Notes: a model not told the origin generated them from the sequence alone. Shown: positions 8,937 through 19,928, counted from the first letter of the stretch. The stretch is DNA of 64,000 bases from Fuscovulum blasticum DSM 2131 (GCF_003034965.1 NZ_PZKE01000004.1:1-64000), one strand, 5' to 3'. Numbers and translations: made by a program.

Positions 8937-10025
8937 ATGAGCGGGCTTTCGATCCAGTCGCTCGGCCTGTCGCATTTCCGCAGCCACCGGGCGACGCGGC
9001 TGGTTTTCAACGGGCGGCCGGTCGCGATTGTGGGGCCGAACGGGGCGGGCAAGACCAACATCCTTGAAGCCGTTTCGCTGCTGTCGCCCGGGCGCGGGTT
9101 GCGTCGGGCGGCGTCGGACGATCTGGTTCGCAAGCCCGAGGCGATTGGCTGGAAGGTTTCCGCACAAGTGTTCGGTATGGCCGCCGCGCATGAGGTGGAG
9201 ACCTTTGCCGAACGGTCCGAGGCGCGGCAGGTCCGCATTGACGGCAAGGCCGCGACACAGGTGGCGCTGGGGCGCATCCTGCGGATTCTGTGGCTGGTGC
9301 CCGCGATGGACCGGCTTTGGATCGAAGCGGCCGAGGGGCGGCGGCGGTTTCTTGACCGGATGACGCTGTCGTTCTTTCCCGATCATGCCGAGGTGTCGCT
9401 GGCCTATGAAAAGGCCATGCGCGAACGCAATCGCCTGTTGCGGGACGAGGTGGCCGATCCGTTCTGGTATGGCGCGCTTGAGGCGCAGATGGCCGAGACC
9501 GGCGCGGCCATCGAGGCCAATCGCAAGGCCACGCTGGCGCGGCTGCTGACGGCGCAGGACGGGGCTGAAACCGCCTTTCCGCGCGCCGAGGTGCATCTGG
9601 TTTACCCCGAGGCGCCGCCCGAGGATCTGGCTGCCGCGCTGGCCGCTGGCCGCCGCCGTGACATGGCGGCGGGGCGCACCCTTGCGGGGCCGCATCGTGC
9701 CGATCTGGGCGCGGTCTTTGCCGCCAAGGGTGTGCCGGCGGATCAGTGTTCGACGGGCGAGCAGAAGGCGCTGCTGTTGTCGCTGATCCTGGCCAATGCC
9801 CGCGCGCTGGCCGCCGATCTGGGCCGCGCGCCGATCCTGCTGCTGGACGAGGTAGCCGCCCATCTGGACGAGGCCCGCCGCGCCGCGCTGTATGACGAGA
9901 TCTGCGCGCTGGGGGCGCAGGCCCTGATGACGGGAACCGAGGCCCAGTTGTTTGACAGCCTGGGCGAAAGGGCACAGAGATTTCACGTCGCCGAAGAGGG
10001 CGGCGTCAGCCGGATCGACCCATGA
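8937..10025 (+). CDS. recF: DNA replication/repair protein RecF
   Basis: An SMC-like ATPase that loads RecA at gaps. Walker A 'GPNGAGKTNILEA' lies near residue 32, the ABC signature region is 'STGEQKALLLSLILA', and Walker B is 'ILLLDEVAAHLD'. At 362 residues it is complete. Its stop overlaps the ATG of the next gene (ATGA at 10022-10025), so recF, the VOC gene and the LysE gene appear translationally coupled. Confidence 0.96.
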   Translation: MSGLSIQSLGLSHFRSHRATRLVFNGRPVAIVGPNGAGKTNILEAVSLLSPGRGLRRAASDDLVRKPEAIGWKVSAQVFGMAAAHEVETFAERSEARQVRIDGKAATQVALGRILRILWLVPAMDRLWIEAAEGRRRFLDRMTLSFFPDHAEVSLAYEKAMRERNRLLRDEVADPFWYGALEAQMAETGAAIEANRKATLARLLTAQDGAETAFPRAEVHLVYPEAPPEDLAAALAAGRRRDMAAGRTLAGPHRADLGAVFAAKGVPADQCSTGEQKALLLSLILANARALAADLGRAPILLLDEVAAHLDEARRAALYDEICALGAQALMTGTEAQLFDSLGERAQRFHVAEEGGVSRIDP

Positions 10026-10450
10026 CCCCGCAACGTGTGACCCTGATAACCCTTGGCGTGGCCGATCTGGCCGCGGCGCGCGCCTTCTATGCCCGGCTGG
10101 GCTGGGCCGAGCACAAGGAAAGCCAGCCCGGCGTGGCGTTCTTCCAGATGAACGGGGCCGCGCTGGCGCTGTTCGGGGCGGCCGATCTGGCCGCCGATCA
10201 GGGCCGCCCCGGCGCCGCGCTGGGCACCGGCGCCATCACCCTGGCGCAGAACTTTGCCACCGAGGCCGAGGTTGATGCCGCCTTTGCCGCCGCGCTTGCC
10301 GCGGGCGGCACCGCGCTGAAGGCGCCGGAAAAGGTGTTCTGGGGCGGCTATTCCGGCTATTGGGCCGATCTTGACGGCCATGTCTGGGAAGTGGCGTTCA
10401 ACCCGTTCTGGCCGCTGGCCGACGATGGCAGCCTGACCCTGCCGCAATGA
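10022..10450 (+). CDS. VOC (glyoxalase/bleomycin resistance) family protein
   Basis: A 142-residue vicinal-oxygen-chelate protein. It shows the family features 'VTLITLGVADLAAARAFYARLGW', 'FFQMNGAALALF' and the C-terminal 'WGGYSGYWADLDGHVWEVAFNPFW', which supplies possible metal ligands (His, Glu). The substrate cannot be inferred. It overlaps recF by 4 bases upstream and the LysE gene by 4 bases downstream, so it is part of the replication operon physically, although the family is usually metabolic. Confidence 0.88.
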   Translation: MTPQRVTLITLGVADLAAARAFYARLGWAEHKESQPGVAFFQMNGAALALFGAADLAADQGRPGAALGTGAITLAQNFATEAEVDAAFAAALAAGGTALKAPEKVFWGGYSGYWADLDGHVWEVAFNPFWPLADDGSLTLPQ

Positions 10451-11067
10451 CCGTGACCGGCTATCAACTGCTGCTTTATGCCCTTGGCATGGCGGGGCTG
10501 TGGATCGTGCCCGGCCCGGTCTGGGTGGCGCTGATGGCGCGGTCGCTTTCGGGCGGGTTCACGGCGGCCTGGCCGCTGGCCGTGGGCGTGGCGCTGGGCG
10601 ATCTGGTCTGGCCGCTGGCGGCCATCCTGGGCCTGACCTGGATTGAAAGCAGCTATGGCGATGTGCTGTCGCTGCTGCGCTGGGTGGCGGCGATCGTGTT
10701 CCTGATCATGGGGGCGCTGCTGCTGCGCAAGCCGTCTGACCGGCCGGAGGCCGACCGCCGGCTGACCCGGCCGGGCCTTTGGGCCGGCTTTTCGGTGGGG
10801 GTGGCGGCGGTGATCGGCAACCCCAAGGCCATTCTGTTCTACATGGGCGCGCTGCCCGGCTTCTTTCCGCTGGGCCGGCTTGGCACCATGGACATCGTGC
10901 TTGTCCTGCTGATTTCCACCCTTGTTCCGCTGGCGGGAAACCTGGGTCTGGCGCTGTTTCTGGACCGGGCGCGCGACCTGCTGGCCACGCCCGAGCGGAT
11001 TCGGCGGCTGAACATGACGGCGGGCATCCTGCTGATCGGCGTGGGGCTGGCGATCCCCTTCCTGTGA
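10447..11067 (+). CDS. LysE/RhtB family amino-acid exporter
   Basis: A 206-residue membrane protein with about six hydrophobic segments. It has the family's glycine/proline-rich first segment 'GLWIVPGPVWVALMARSL' and the 'GNPKAILFYMGALPGFF' motif near residue 124. Family members export basic or neutral amino acids or homoserine lactones. The substrate here is unknown. It starts on an ATGA overlap with the VOC gene and is followed by the gyrB promoter. Confidence 0.88.
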   Translation: MTVTGYQLLLYALGMAGLWIVPGPVWVALMARSLSGGFTAAWPLAVGVALGDLVWPLAAILGLTWIESSYGDVLSLLRWVAAIVFLIMGALLLRKPSDRPEADRRLTRPGLWAGFSVGVAAVIGNPKAILFYMGALPGFFPLGRLGTMDIVLVLLISTLVPLAGNLGLALFLDRARDLLATPERIRRLNMTAGILLIGVGLAIPFL

Positions 11068-11090
11068 CTACCAAATCTTGTGTGCTGCCC

Positions 11091-13599
<2,509 letters not shown>

Positions 13600-13606
13600 T
13601 GTGAAG

Positions 13607-13626
13607 GGGCGGCCGGAAGGCCGCCC
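13607..13626. terminator. Hairpin between convergent gyrB and efflux genes
   Basis: An 8-bp perfect stem GGGCGGCC (13607-13614) / GGCCGCCC (13619-13626) closed by a GGAA tetraloop. It lies directly after the gyrB stop and its last base is the first base of the opposite gene's TAG stop. It probably acts for both strands, though no long T tract is present. Confidence 0.65.
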
Positions 13627-15155
13627 TAATCAGCATGGGCGGCGGGTGGCGGGCCGGCGGAAAGATCCGGGCGCCGCAGCGTCAGCGCCAGCGGGACAGC
13701 GCAAAGCGTGATCAGCATCATCAGCTTGAAATCGTTGAGATAAGACACCATCAGCGCCTGAAGGTTCACCAGATTGTCCAGTTGCTGCAGCGTGGCCTGA
13801 TTGCCCGCCACCGCCGCGGGCAGCGTTTCGCGCAGCACCGGGTTATAGGGGGTCATCAGGCCGGCCATTTCGGCATGGTTGATCTGGACGTTCCGCGTCA
13901 GCACCGCCGTCACCACCGAAATCCCGATGGAAGAGCCGATGTTGCGCACTAGGCTGAACAGGCTGGTGGCATCGGCCCGGAACATGGGGCTGATGGTTGC
14001 GAAGGCCACCGTGGACAGCGGCACGAAGACCAGCCCCAGCCCCAGCCCCTGCACCAGACCGCTCCAGATCACCAGGCGGTCATCCATCTGGGGGGTGAAG
14101 CCGGTCATCATCCACAATGACACGACGGTCAGCGACAGCCCGGCCATCACCAGAAGGCGCGGGTCCACCTTGCGGACCAGACGCCCGGCCAGCAGCATCG
14201 AGATCATCGTGCCCACGCCGCGCGGCGCCATGACGATGCCGGTGGTGATGGACGAGTGGTTGAAGATGCGCGACAGCATTGGTGGCAACAGCGCCAGACT
14301 GGCCAGAAGGATGATGCCCACGACGAAGATGAACACCAGCCCGGTCACGAAGTTGCGGTCCAGGAACATGCGCGGGTCCAGGAACGGTTCTTTCTTGGTC
14401 AGGATATGCACCCCGAACACCCAGAAGCCGGTGATCGTCAGGAACAGGTAGACCCAGATCTCGGCGGCCGAGAACCAGTCAACCTCGACCCCGCGGTCCA
14501 GGATCATCTGCAAGGCCCCGATGCCCAGCGCCAGCATGGCAAAACCGAAGAAATCGAACCGCCGCTGCCGCAGGGTTGATTTCGGCAGCCAGGCCATGCA
14601 GCCCAGCAGCGCGAGCCCGCCCACCGGCAGGTTGATCAGGAAGACCCAGCGCCAGTTGTAGCTTTCGGTCAGCCAGCCGCCCAGCGTGGGCCCGATGATG
14701 GGGCCGACCATGATGCCCGCGCCCCACAGCGCCATGGCCTGACCGGCCTTTTCGCGCGGGTTGATGTCCAGCAGGAAGGTTTGCGACAGCGGCACGATGG
14801 CCGCCCCGAACAGGCCCTGCAACAGCCGGAAGCCCACCATGCTGGGCAGGCTCCAGGCCAGACCGCAGGCCAGCGAGGTGACCACGAAGCCGACGATCGA
14901 GACCAGGAACAGTTCGCGCTTGCCGATCCTGTCGGACAGCCAGCCGGTGACGGGGGTCATCACCGCCGCCGCCACGATATAGCTGGTCAGCACCCAGTTG
15001 ATGGTGTCCTGCGTCGCGCCCAGGTCGCCGGTCATGGACGGTAGCGCGACATTGGCGATGGTGGTGTCCAGCACCTGCATGATCGTGGCCAGCATGATGG
15101 CCAGCGTGATCAGGCCGCGGTGGCGGACCTCAACCACTGCGCCGGGGGCGGACAT
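13626..15155 (-). CDS. DHA2-family multidrug efflux MFS transporter (EmrB/QacA type)
   Basis: A 509-residue protein with about 14 hydrophobic segments. It shows the DHA2 signatures 'MQVLDTTIANVALPSM' near the N-terminus and motif A-like 'GWLSDRIGKRELFL'. It pumps drugs out in exchange for protons and works with the membrane-fusion protein encoded just upstream (2-base gap, 15156-15157). The order marR-emrA-emrB is the classical Emr arrangement; no outer-membrane channel gene is present, so a chromosomal TolC is presumably used. Confidence 0.92.
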   Translation of the reverse strand: MSAPGAVVEVRHRGLITLAIMLATIMQVLDTTIANVALPSMTGDLGATQDTINWVLTSYIVAAAVMTPVTGWLSDRIGKRELFLVSIVGFVVTSLACGLAWSLPSMVGFRLLQGLFGAAIVPLSQTFLLDINPREKAGQAMALWGAGIMVGPIIGPTLGGWLTESYNWRWVFLINLPVGGLALLGCMAWLPKSTLRQRRFDFFGFAMLALGIGALQMILDRGVEVDWFSAAEIWVYLFLTITGFWVFGVHILTKKEPFLDPRMFLDRNFVTGLVFIFVVGIILLASLALLPPMLSRIFNHSSITTGIVMAPRGVGTMISMLLAGRLVRKVDPRLLVMAGLSLTVVSLWMMTGFTPQMDDRLVIWSGLVQGLGLGLVFVPLSTVAFATISPMFRADATSLFSLVRNIGSSIGISVVTAVLTRNVQINHAEMAGLMTPYNPVLRETLPAAVAGNQATLQQLDNLVNLQALMVSYLNDFKLMMLITLCAVPLALTLRRPDLSAGPPPAAHAD

Positions 15156-15157
15156 GG

Positions 15158-16228
15158 TTACTCACCAGCCCAGGCGAACAGGCCCAGCAGGTTGCTGTGC
15201 CGCCCGGTGTCCACCGTCACCTCGGCGCTGAGCCCCGAGGACAGATCGCCGACCTTTGCCGGATCGTCCAGCCGGACGCGGACGGGCACCCGCTGGGTGA
15301 CCTTCACCCAGTTGCCGGTCGCGTTCTGGGCCGGCAGCAGCGAAAATTCGGCGCCGGTTCCGGCCCCGATCGCCTCGACCGTGCCGGTCAGCTTGCGGTT
15401 GGGGGCCACGTCGAAGGCGATTTCAACCGGCTGGCCCACGGCAATGCCGTCCAGTTGGGTTTCCTTGAAATTCGCCTCGACCCAGACTTCGCCGGTTTCG
15501 ACCAGGGCGAACAGCGGGCTTCCGGCCGAAACGAACTGCCCCTCGCGGAAGGAAGACGCCTGATAGACAATCCCGTCTGCCGGGGCGCGCACTTCGGTCA
15601 GGCCAAGGTCATAGGTGGCCTTGTCGCGTTCGACCCGGGCCTTGCGGACCTTGGGGTGGTCATCGGTCGGCGTTGCCGGGTCGCCGCCCAGCGCGGCCAG
15701 GGCGGCGGCCACGGTCTGCGCGGCGGTTTCGGCCTGTTCGCGCGCCTGCACCGCCTGATGCCGGGCGCCGTCCAGCGCGGTGCCGGCCGCGACGCCGCGG
15801 TCTGACAGTTTTTCCTGCCGCGTCAGTTCGGATTCCAGATAATCGGCATTGTCGCGGGCCTGCTTGGCCTGCGATTCCGCCTGCGCAAAGGCCGCCTTCA
15901 ACTGCTCGACCTCGATCCGCGCCGATTGCAGGCTGACTTCGGCCTCGGCCAGGGCCAGGCGATAGGGTTCGGGATCGACCTGAAACAGCAGATCGCCCTT
16001 GCTGACGCGCTGGCTGTCATGGATGGCGACCTTGACCACACGTCCCGACAGATCGGAGGCAACGCTCATCCGGGCTTCGTGCAGATTGGCGTTTTCGGTC
16101 GATTCGTATCGCCCCGAGGTGATCCACCAGAAGGCGGCCCCGGCCAGCAGGGCCACGGGCACAATGCCCATCACCATCGTGCGCCCCAGTCGTGACCGGC
16201 GCTGCACGGCACTCGTCTCAGTCGTCAT
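15158..16228 (-). CDS. HlyD/EmrA-family membrane-fusion protein
   Basis: A 356-residue periplasmic adaptor. After a short cytoplasmic tail it has one N-terminal membrane segment ('MGIVPVALLAGAAFWWI'), a biotinyl-lipoyl half-motif with a long coiled-coil hairpin (residues about 95-180, rich in Ala/Gln/Glu), and a beta-barrel region ending '(V)TVDTGRHSNLL'. The ATG at 16228 (MTTETSAVQ) is chosen over an upstream start because it leaves only an 11-base overlap with the marR stop. It bridges the DHA2 pump to an outer-membrane channel. Confidence 0.9.
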   Translation of the reverse strand: MTTETSAVQRRSRLGRTMVMGIVPVALLAGAAFWWITSGRYESTENANLHEARMSVASDLSGRVVKVAIHDSQRVSKGDLLFQVDPEPYRLALAEAEVSLQSARIEVEQLKAAFAQAESQAKQARDNADYLESELTRQEKLSDRGVAAGTALDGARHQAVQAREQAETAAQTVAAALAALGGDPATPTDDHPKVRKARVERDKATYDLGLTEVRAPADGIVYQASSFREGQFVSAGSPLFALVETGEVWVEANFKETQLDGIAVGQPVEIAFDVAPNRKLTGTVEAIGAGTGAEFSLLPAQNATGNWVKVTQRVPVRVRLDDPAKVGDLSSGLSAEVTVDTGRHSNLLGLFAWAGE

Positions 16229-16688
16229 TCCCCAGCTCCCCGCAGCCCGGTGGGGCGAATCCGGCCCCGGCAAGGTTCCGGGTGATCGTCCGCAGGCACT
16301 GCATCAGATTTTGCTTCTCATCCGCCGAAATGCCCACCAGGGCCTCGGCGTAAATCTCTTCCGCCATCCGGCGCAGGTCATCGCGCAGCGCCAGGGCCCG
16401 GGCCGAAGGTTTCACCAGCCTGACCCTGCGGTCATGCGGGTCGGCCTGGCGTTCAACCCAGCCCTGCGCCTCCATCCGGTCGATCAGCCGCGACACGCTG
16501 ATCGGTTCGATCTCCAGCAGATCGGCCAGCCGGCTTTGCGTCGGCCCGCCTTCGCGAAGGGCGTGCAGCAACAGCCGCCATTGCGCCGAAGACAGGCCAA
16601 GCGCCCCCATCCGCGCGTCAAACGCGCGGCGCATCGCCCGCTGGGCGTCATGCAACAGAAGGCCAAGGCTTTCGTACTTCGGTATCAT
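16218..16688 (-). CDS. MarR-family transcriptional regulator of the efflux operon
   Basis: A 156-residue winged-helix protein. The DNA-binding region is 'LSSAQWRLLLHALREGGPTQSRLADLLEIEPISVSRLIDRME' (quoted here only as its span, about residues 33-75), with the wing signature 'DPHDRRVRLVKPS' after it. Two starts are possible: GTG at 16697 or ATG at 16688. The ATG gives the usual N-terminus and has GAGA just upstream. It is first gene of the operon and is expected to repress it from the palindromes at 16683-16715, which overlap its own start. Confidence 0.88.
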   Translation of the reverse strand: MIPKYESLGLLLHDAQRAMRRAFDARMGALGLSSAQWRLLLHALREGGPTQSRLADLLEIEPISVSRLIDRMEAQGWVERQADPHDRRVRLVKPSARALALRDDLRRMAEEIYAEALVGISADEKQNLMQCLRTITRNLAGAGFAPPGCGELGNDD

Positions 16689-16715
16689 AAGTCTCACATA
16701 TGATAAGCACGCTTA
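16683..16715 (-). promoter_or_regulatory. Palindromic operator candidates for the MarR regulator
   Basis: Two inverted repeats lie end to end: TATCATA (16683-16689) with TATGATA (16699-16705), and TAAGC (16704-16708) with GCTTA (16711-16715). They are the most AT-rich bases in the neighbourhood and overlap the regulator's start region, the normal place for MarR autoregulation. A TTGAAT hexamer just upstream on the minus strand could be the -35. Confidence 0.55.
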
Positions 16716-16921
16716 CTATTCAAGCGGCCTGATCCGTTGCCCGCCTTCGCGACATCTGCATCCTGTTGCGGGTCCGGCCCCCCGGCGGGTTGAACAAACT
16801 TCCCAGTCTTCCCCGTGGCCTGCGCGATTGGTGTGGCCTGCCCCTCGTTCTGGTGCTGCTGCGGCCCCATATCCCTTGAAGCTGCAGGGTATTCCCCTGC
16901 GGTGTCATGGAGGGCCCATTC

Positions 16922-17083
16922 ATGGGATCCGATACCAGCAAGACCGGCCAGGACAGGCCGAAAGCCCTGCACATTGTCCCGCATTCGCCGCCGATCACCG
17001 ACAAGGCCCCGCATGGCGCCGATCCGGGCCAGCAGCAACCCGGTGCGCCGGACCCGAAAGCCGAACCCGGGACGCCGAGCTGA
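16922..17083 (+). CDS. Small hydrophilic protein, 53 residues, unknown function
   Basis: A short ORF (MGSDTSKTGQDRPKALHIVP..., ending EPGTPS) with an excellent ribosome binding site, GGAGGG at 16909-16914, 7 bases before the ATG. Composition is Pro/Asp/Lys/Gln-rich with no hydrophobic segment, suggesting an intrinsically disordered protein. I do not recognise a family with confidence. An 8-bp hairpin at 17101-17121 follows the stop, consistent with a complete small transcription unit. It lies divergently from marR. Confidence 0.55.
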   Translation: MGSDTSKTGQDRPKALHIVPHSPPITDKAPHGADPGQQQPGAPDPKAEPGTPS

Positions 17084-17100
17084 CGGCATCCCGTTTCCCG

Positions 17101-17121
17101 TCTGCCACAGCCGGTGGCAGA
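17101..17121 (+). terminator. Hairpin after the 53-residue ORF
   Basis: TCTGCCAC (17101-17108) pairs with GTGGCAGA (17114-17121) around loop AGCCG, giving an 8-bp perfect stem 17 bases after the small ORF. There is no T tract, so its role as a terminator is tentative. Confidence 0.4.
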
Positions 17122-17190
17122 GGGGGCTACTGCGGGATCGGGGCGTGTTCCGCCACCAATCCCGCTTTTCCGTATGAAAGGCTGCACCCC

Positions 17191-17373
17191 ATGGGTTACA
17201 ACGTATCGAAGACGCCGTTCAATCTGGCCGAATTCCTGGCCGAGAAGGCACCCGCCCGGTCCATGCGGGGACGCCCGCGCTACTGGCCGCGCAATCCCCG
17301 TCCGCAGACGGATGAGGCGACGCCCGCGCTGGATGGCGTGACCGAAGTCGTCGAGACCCCTGAAAAGACCTGA
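17191..17373 (+). CDS. Small basic protein, 60 residues, unknown function
   Basis: The ORF starts MGYNVSKTPFNLAEFLAEKA and continues into an arginine/proline-rich middle ('RGRPRYWPRNPRP') and an acidic tail ('VTEVVETPEKT'). GAAAGG lies 9 bases before the ATG. The amphipathic N-terminal helix plus basic patch could bind nucleic acid or membrane, but this is speculation. It sits between the 53-residue ORF and dinB. Confidence 0.45.
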   Translation: MGYNVSKTPFNLAEFLAEKAPARSMRGRPRYWPRNPRPQTDEATPALDGVTEVVETPEKT

Positions 17374-17532
17374 TCATTGGCGGTCATAGGCCCGATGCGC
17401 CGGGTCCATACCTGACCGGCCTGGATGTTCGAGACGTAAGGCGTTGATCCTTGTTCCTGTCGTGGCGCACCCCATTGCGGGGCGCCCACGCGAACCCTTT
17501 GCGGCCCGCCCCCGGCCCGCTATCGTGCTGCC

Positions 17533-18786
17533 ATGCCCGCCCTGTGCCGCGATTGCCTGACCCAGTTCCCCGCCGGCACGCGCTGCCCCGCCTGCCGGTC
17601 GCCCCGCGTTGTGAGCCACGCCGAGCTGGACAGCCTTTCCATTGCCCATATGGACTGCGACGCCTTCTATGCCAGCGTCGAAAAGCGCGATGACCCCAGC
17701 CTGCGCGACCGCCCCGTGATCGTGGGTGGCGGCAGTCGCGGCGTGGTCTCGACCTGCTGCTATCTGGCGCGCATCCGGGGCGTGCGGTCGGCCATGCCGA
17801 TGTTCCAGGCGCTGAAACTGTGCCCCGAGGCGGCGGTGGTGAAGCCGCGGATGCAGGTCTATGTCCAGGCCTCGCGCGCCATCCGGGCCATGATGGAGGA
17901 GCTGACCCCGGCCATCGAGCCACTGTCGCTGGACGAGGCCTTCCTTGACCTGACCGGCACCGCCCGCCTGCACGGCGCCCCGCCTGCGGTGATGCTGGCG
18001 CGGCTGACGAAGCGGATGGAGGAGGAGCTGGGTCTGACCGGATCGGTCGGGCTGGCGCATAACAAATTTCTGGCCAAGATCGCCAGCGATCTGGACAAAC
18101 CGCGCGGCTTTTCCGTGATCGGCCGCGCCGAGACGGCCGATTTCCTGAAGCCGAAGCCGGTGCGCATCATCTGGGGTGTCGGCACTGCCACCCAGACCGC
18201 GCTGGAAACCGCCGGCATCCGCACCATTGCCGATCTGCTGCGCTGGGACCGCGCCGATCTGGTGGCCCGCTTCGGCCATATGGGCGAGCGGCTGTTCCAT
18301 CTGGCCCGGGGCGAGGATCACCGCCGCGTCAGCCGCGACGAGAAGGTGAAGTCGATCTCGAAGGAGACGACCTTCTTTGAAGACACCTCTGACCCCGATC
18401 TGCTGGACGGCCATCTGTGGCGGCTGGCCGAGCAGGTGGCCGACCGGGCCAAGGCCAAGGGCCTGTCGGGCCGCACCGTGACGCTGAAGCTGAAGCGGGG
18501 GGATTTCCAGTTGGTCACCCGCCGGCACGGGCTGACCGGCCCCACCCAGCTTGCCGACAGGATCTATCGCGCGGCGCGCGGGTTGTTCGACCATGCCGGC
18601 ACCAAGGGGCCGTTCCGGCTGATCGGGGTGGGGATCGCGGATCTGGCGCCCGAATCCGCCGCCGATCTTGAGGGCGACCTGCTGGACCCTGCCGCCGAAA
18701 AACGCGCCGCCGCCGAACGCGCCACCGACATGATCCGCGAAAGATTCGGCAAGGATGCCATCATCAAGGGCCGCGCCCTGCGCTGA
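17533..18786 (+). CDS. dinB: DNA polymerase IV (DinB) with N-terminal zinc-ribbon-like extension
   Basis: A Y-family translesion polymerase of 417 residues. The catalytic core begins near residue 38 with 'IAHMDCDAFYASVEKRDDP' and continues with 'EPLSLDEAFLDLTG', which supply the metal-binding Asp and Asp-Glu. HhH region 'IIWGVGTATQTALETAGI' and the little-finger domain follow. Before the core there is a CRDC...CPAC four-cysteine motif, likely a zinc ribbon. The C-terminal clamp-binding consensus (QLxLF-like) is not obvious: 'ADLEGDLLDP' occupies the place. The gene stands alone; no clean SOS box (GTTC-N7-GTTC) was found upstream. Confidence 0.93.
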   Translation: MPALCRDCLTQFPAGTRCPACRSPRVVSHAELDSLSIAHMDCDAFYASVEKRDDPSLRDRPVIVGGGSRGVVSTCCYLARIRGVRSAMPMFQALKLCPEAAVVKPRMQVYVQASRAIRAMMEELTPAIEPLSLDEAFLDLTGTARLHGAPPAVMLARLTKRMEEELGLTGSVGLAHNKFLAKIASDLDKPRGFSVIGRAETADFLKPKPVRIIWGVGTATQTALETAGIRTIADLLRWDRADLVARFGHMGERLFHLARGEDHRRVSRDEKVKSISKETTFFEDTSDPDLLDGHLWRLAEQVADRAKAKGLSGRTVTLKLKRGDFQLVTRRHGLTGPTQLADRIYRAARGLFDHAGTKGPFRLIGVGIADLAPESAADLEGDLLDPAAEKRAAAERATDMIRERFGKDAIIKGRALR

Positions 18787-18788
18787 GC

Positions 18789-19670
18789 CTATTCCGCCGC
18801 CAGAGGCAGCGCGGTGCCGCGCAGGCCGGCGGTGATTTCGGCCATGACCCCGGCCATCAGCGCCCGGAAGGCGGCAAAGCCGGGGGTGGGCACGATTCGC
18901 ACCTCGTCCATGTAAAGGGCGCGGTCGATTTCCACCTGCACCACATGAACATTCTGGCCGGGCCGGCCGTAGGTTTGCGCGATATAGGCGCCGGCAAAGG
19001 GGGCGTTGCGGGCCACCCGCAGGCCGGCGCCGGCAAAGGCGGCCTCGACCCGGTCCATCATTTCGGGCCCGGCAGAGGTGCCGAAGCGGTCGCCCAGCAC
19101 CACGTCGGGACGGGCCAGCCCGGGGCGGGTATGGGCATCCAGCGCCTCATGCGGCATCGAATGGCAGTCGATCAGCAGCGCCTCGCCAAAGCTGCGCCGG
19201 GTGGCGTCAAGCAGCCCGGCCAGCGCGGTGTGATAGGGCTGCCAGCAATGCCGGATGCGGGCCTCTGCCTCGGACCGGGGCAGCTTGCCGGAATAGATGG
19301 CCCGCCCGCCGGCCACCACGCGGGGAATCACCCCCAGACCCGACGCGATGCGCGGATTGTGCGGCGCCCGCGCCAGCCCCTCGATCACGGCGGGGTCCAG
19401 CTCGTCCGGGGCGCGGTTCAGGTCGATATAGGCGCGCGGCACCCGGGCCGCCAGCAACGGCGCCCCCATCTGCGGGGCCAGATCGAACAGCCGGTCCACG
19501 AAGGCATCTTCCGAACTGCGGATCGTGCGCCGGTCCAGCGCCGAACGGGCCATGAATTCGGGCCGGTAATCCGCGCCGGAATGGGGCGAGGCGAACACGA
19601 CGGGCGTGGTCTGCTGCCGGGGGCGACGCAGCGTGTAGACGGCAGAGGAAACGGCCTCGGGCAAGGGCAC
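18789..19670 (-). CDS. N-formylglutamate amidohydrolase family protein
   Basis: A 293-residue protein of the HutG/N-formylglutamate amidohydrolase fold. Evidence: 'VVFASPHSGADYRPEF' near the N-terminus, 'VDRLFDLAPQMGAPLLAARVPRAYIDLNR', 'LIDCHSMPH' and 'HVVQVEIDRALYMDE' with likely zinc ligands and catalytic residues. Family members cleave N-formylglutamate in histidine degradation, but no hut genes are nearby, so the substrate is unproven. The start is a GTG. A second, shorter family member lies at 46225-46959. Confidence 0.85.
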   Translation of the reverse strand: MPLPEAVSSAVYTLRRPRQQTTPVVFASPHSGADYRPEFMARSALDRRTIRSSEDAFVDRLFDLAPQMGAPLLAARVPRAYIDLNRAPDELDPAVIEGLARAPHNPRIASGLGVIPRVVAGGRAIYSGKLPRSEAEARIRHCWQPYHTALAGLLDATRRSFGEALLIDCHSMPHEALDAHTRPGLARPDVVLGDRFGTSAGPEMMDRVEAAFAGAGLRVARNAPFAGAYIAQTYGRPGQNVHVVQVEIDRALYMDEVRIVPTPGFAAFRALMAGVMAEITAGLRGTALPLAAE

Positions 19671-19747
19671 CTCGGGAAAAACAGGCGGGGCAGGCCCCGG
19701 AATTCATGCCCTTGGTATAACGGCTTTCACACCAAAGCCAAAACCCC

Positions 19748-19776
19748 TTGCAGCGGCAGACGACTCTCAGTATAGA
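19748..19776 (+). promoter_or_regulatory. Probable promoter of tRNA-Val
   Basis: -35 TTGCAG (19748-19753), 17-base spacer, -10 TATAGA (19771-19776). The first mature tRNA base is 78 bases after the -10. It is one of the best sigma-70-like matches in the window. Confidence 0.6.
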
Positions 19777-19853
19777 CCCCGCACGCCGACGCGGATGCCC
19801 CGCGTCCTTTTCGTTTGTGCGAAGGGGACACCGGGGGAATCGCAAGGACAGGC

Positions 19854-19928
19854 GGGCGGTTAGCTCAGCGGTAGAGCACTACGTTGACATCGTAGTGGCC
19901 ACTGGTTCGATCCCAGTACCGCCCACCA
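19854..19928 (+). tRNA. tRNA-Val (anticodon GAC)
   Basis: A complete cloverleaf. The acceptor arm GGGCGGT pairs with ACCGCCC, the D arm contains 'AGCTCAGCGGTAGAGC', and the anticodon stem ACTAC/GTAGT holds loop TTGACAT with anticodon GAC. The T arm is CTGGTTCGATCCCAG, and the discriminator A is followed by an encoded CCA (19926-19928). It reads valine GUC/GUU codons. Confidence 0.97.

Noticed and set aside
17401-17460. Possible SOS box (GTTC-like repeats) upstream of dinB
   Set aside because: GTTC occurrences are not spaced as GTTC-N7-GTTC and the closest pair (GTTG-N6-GTTC) deviates in both base and spacing.
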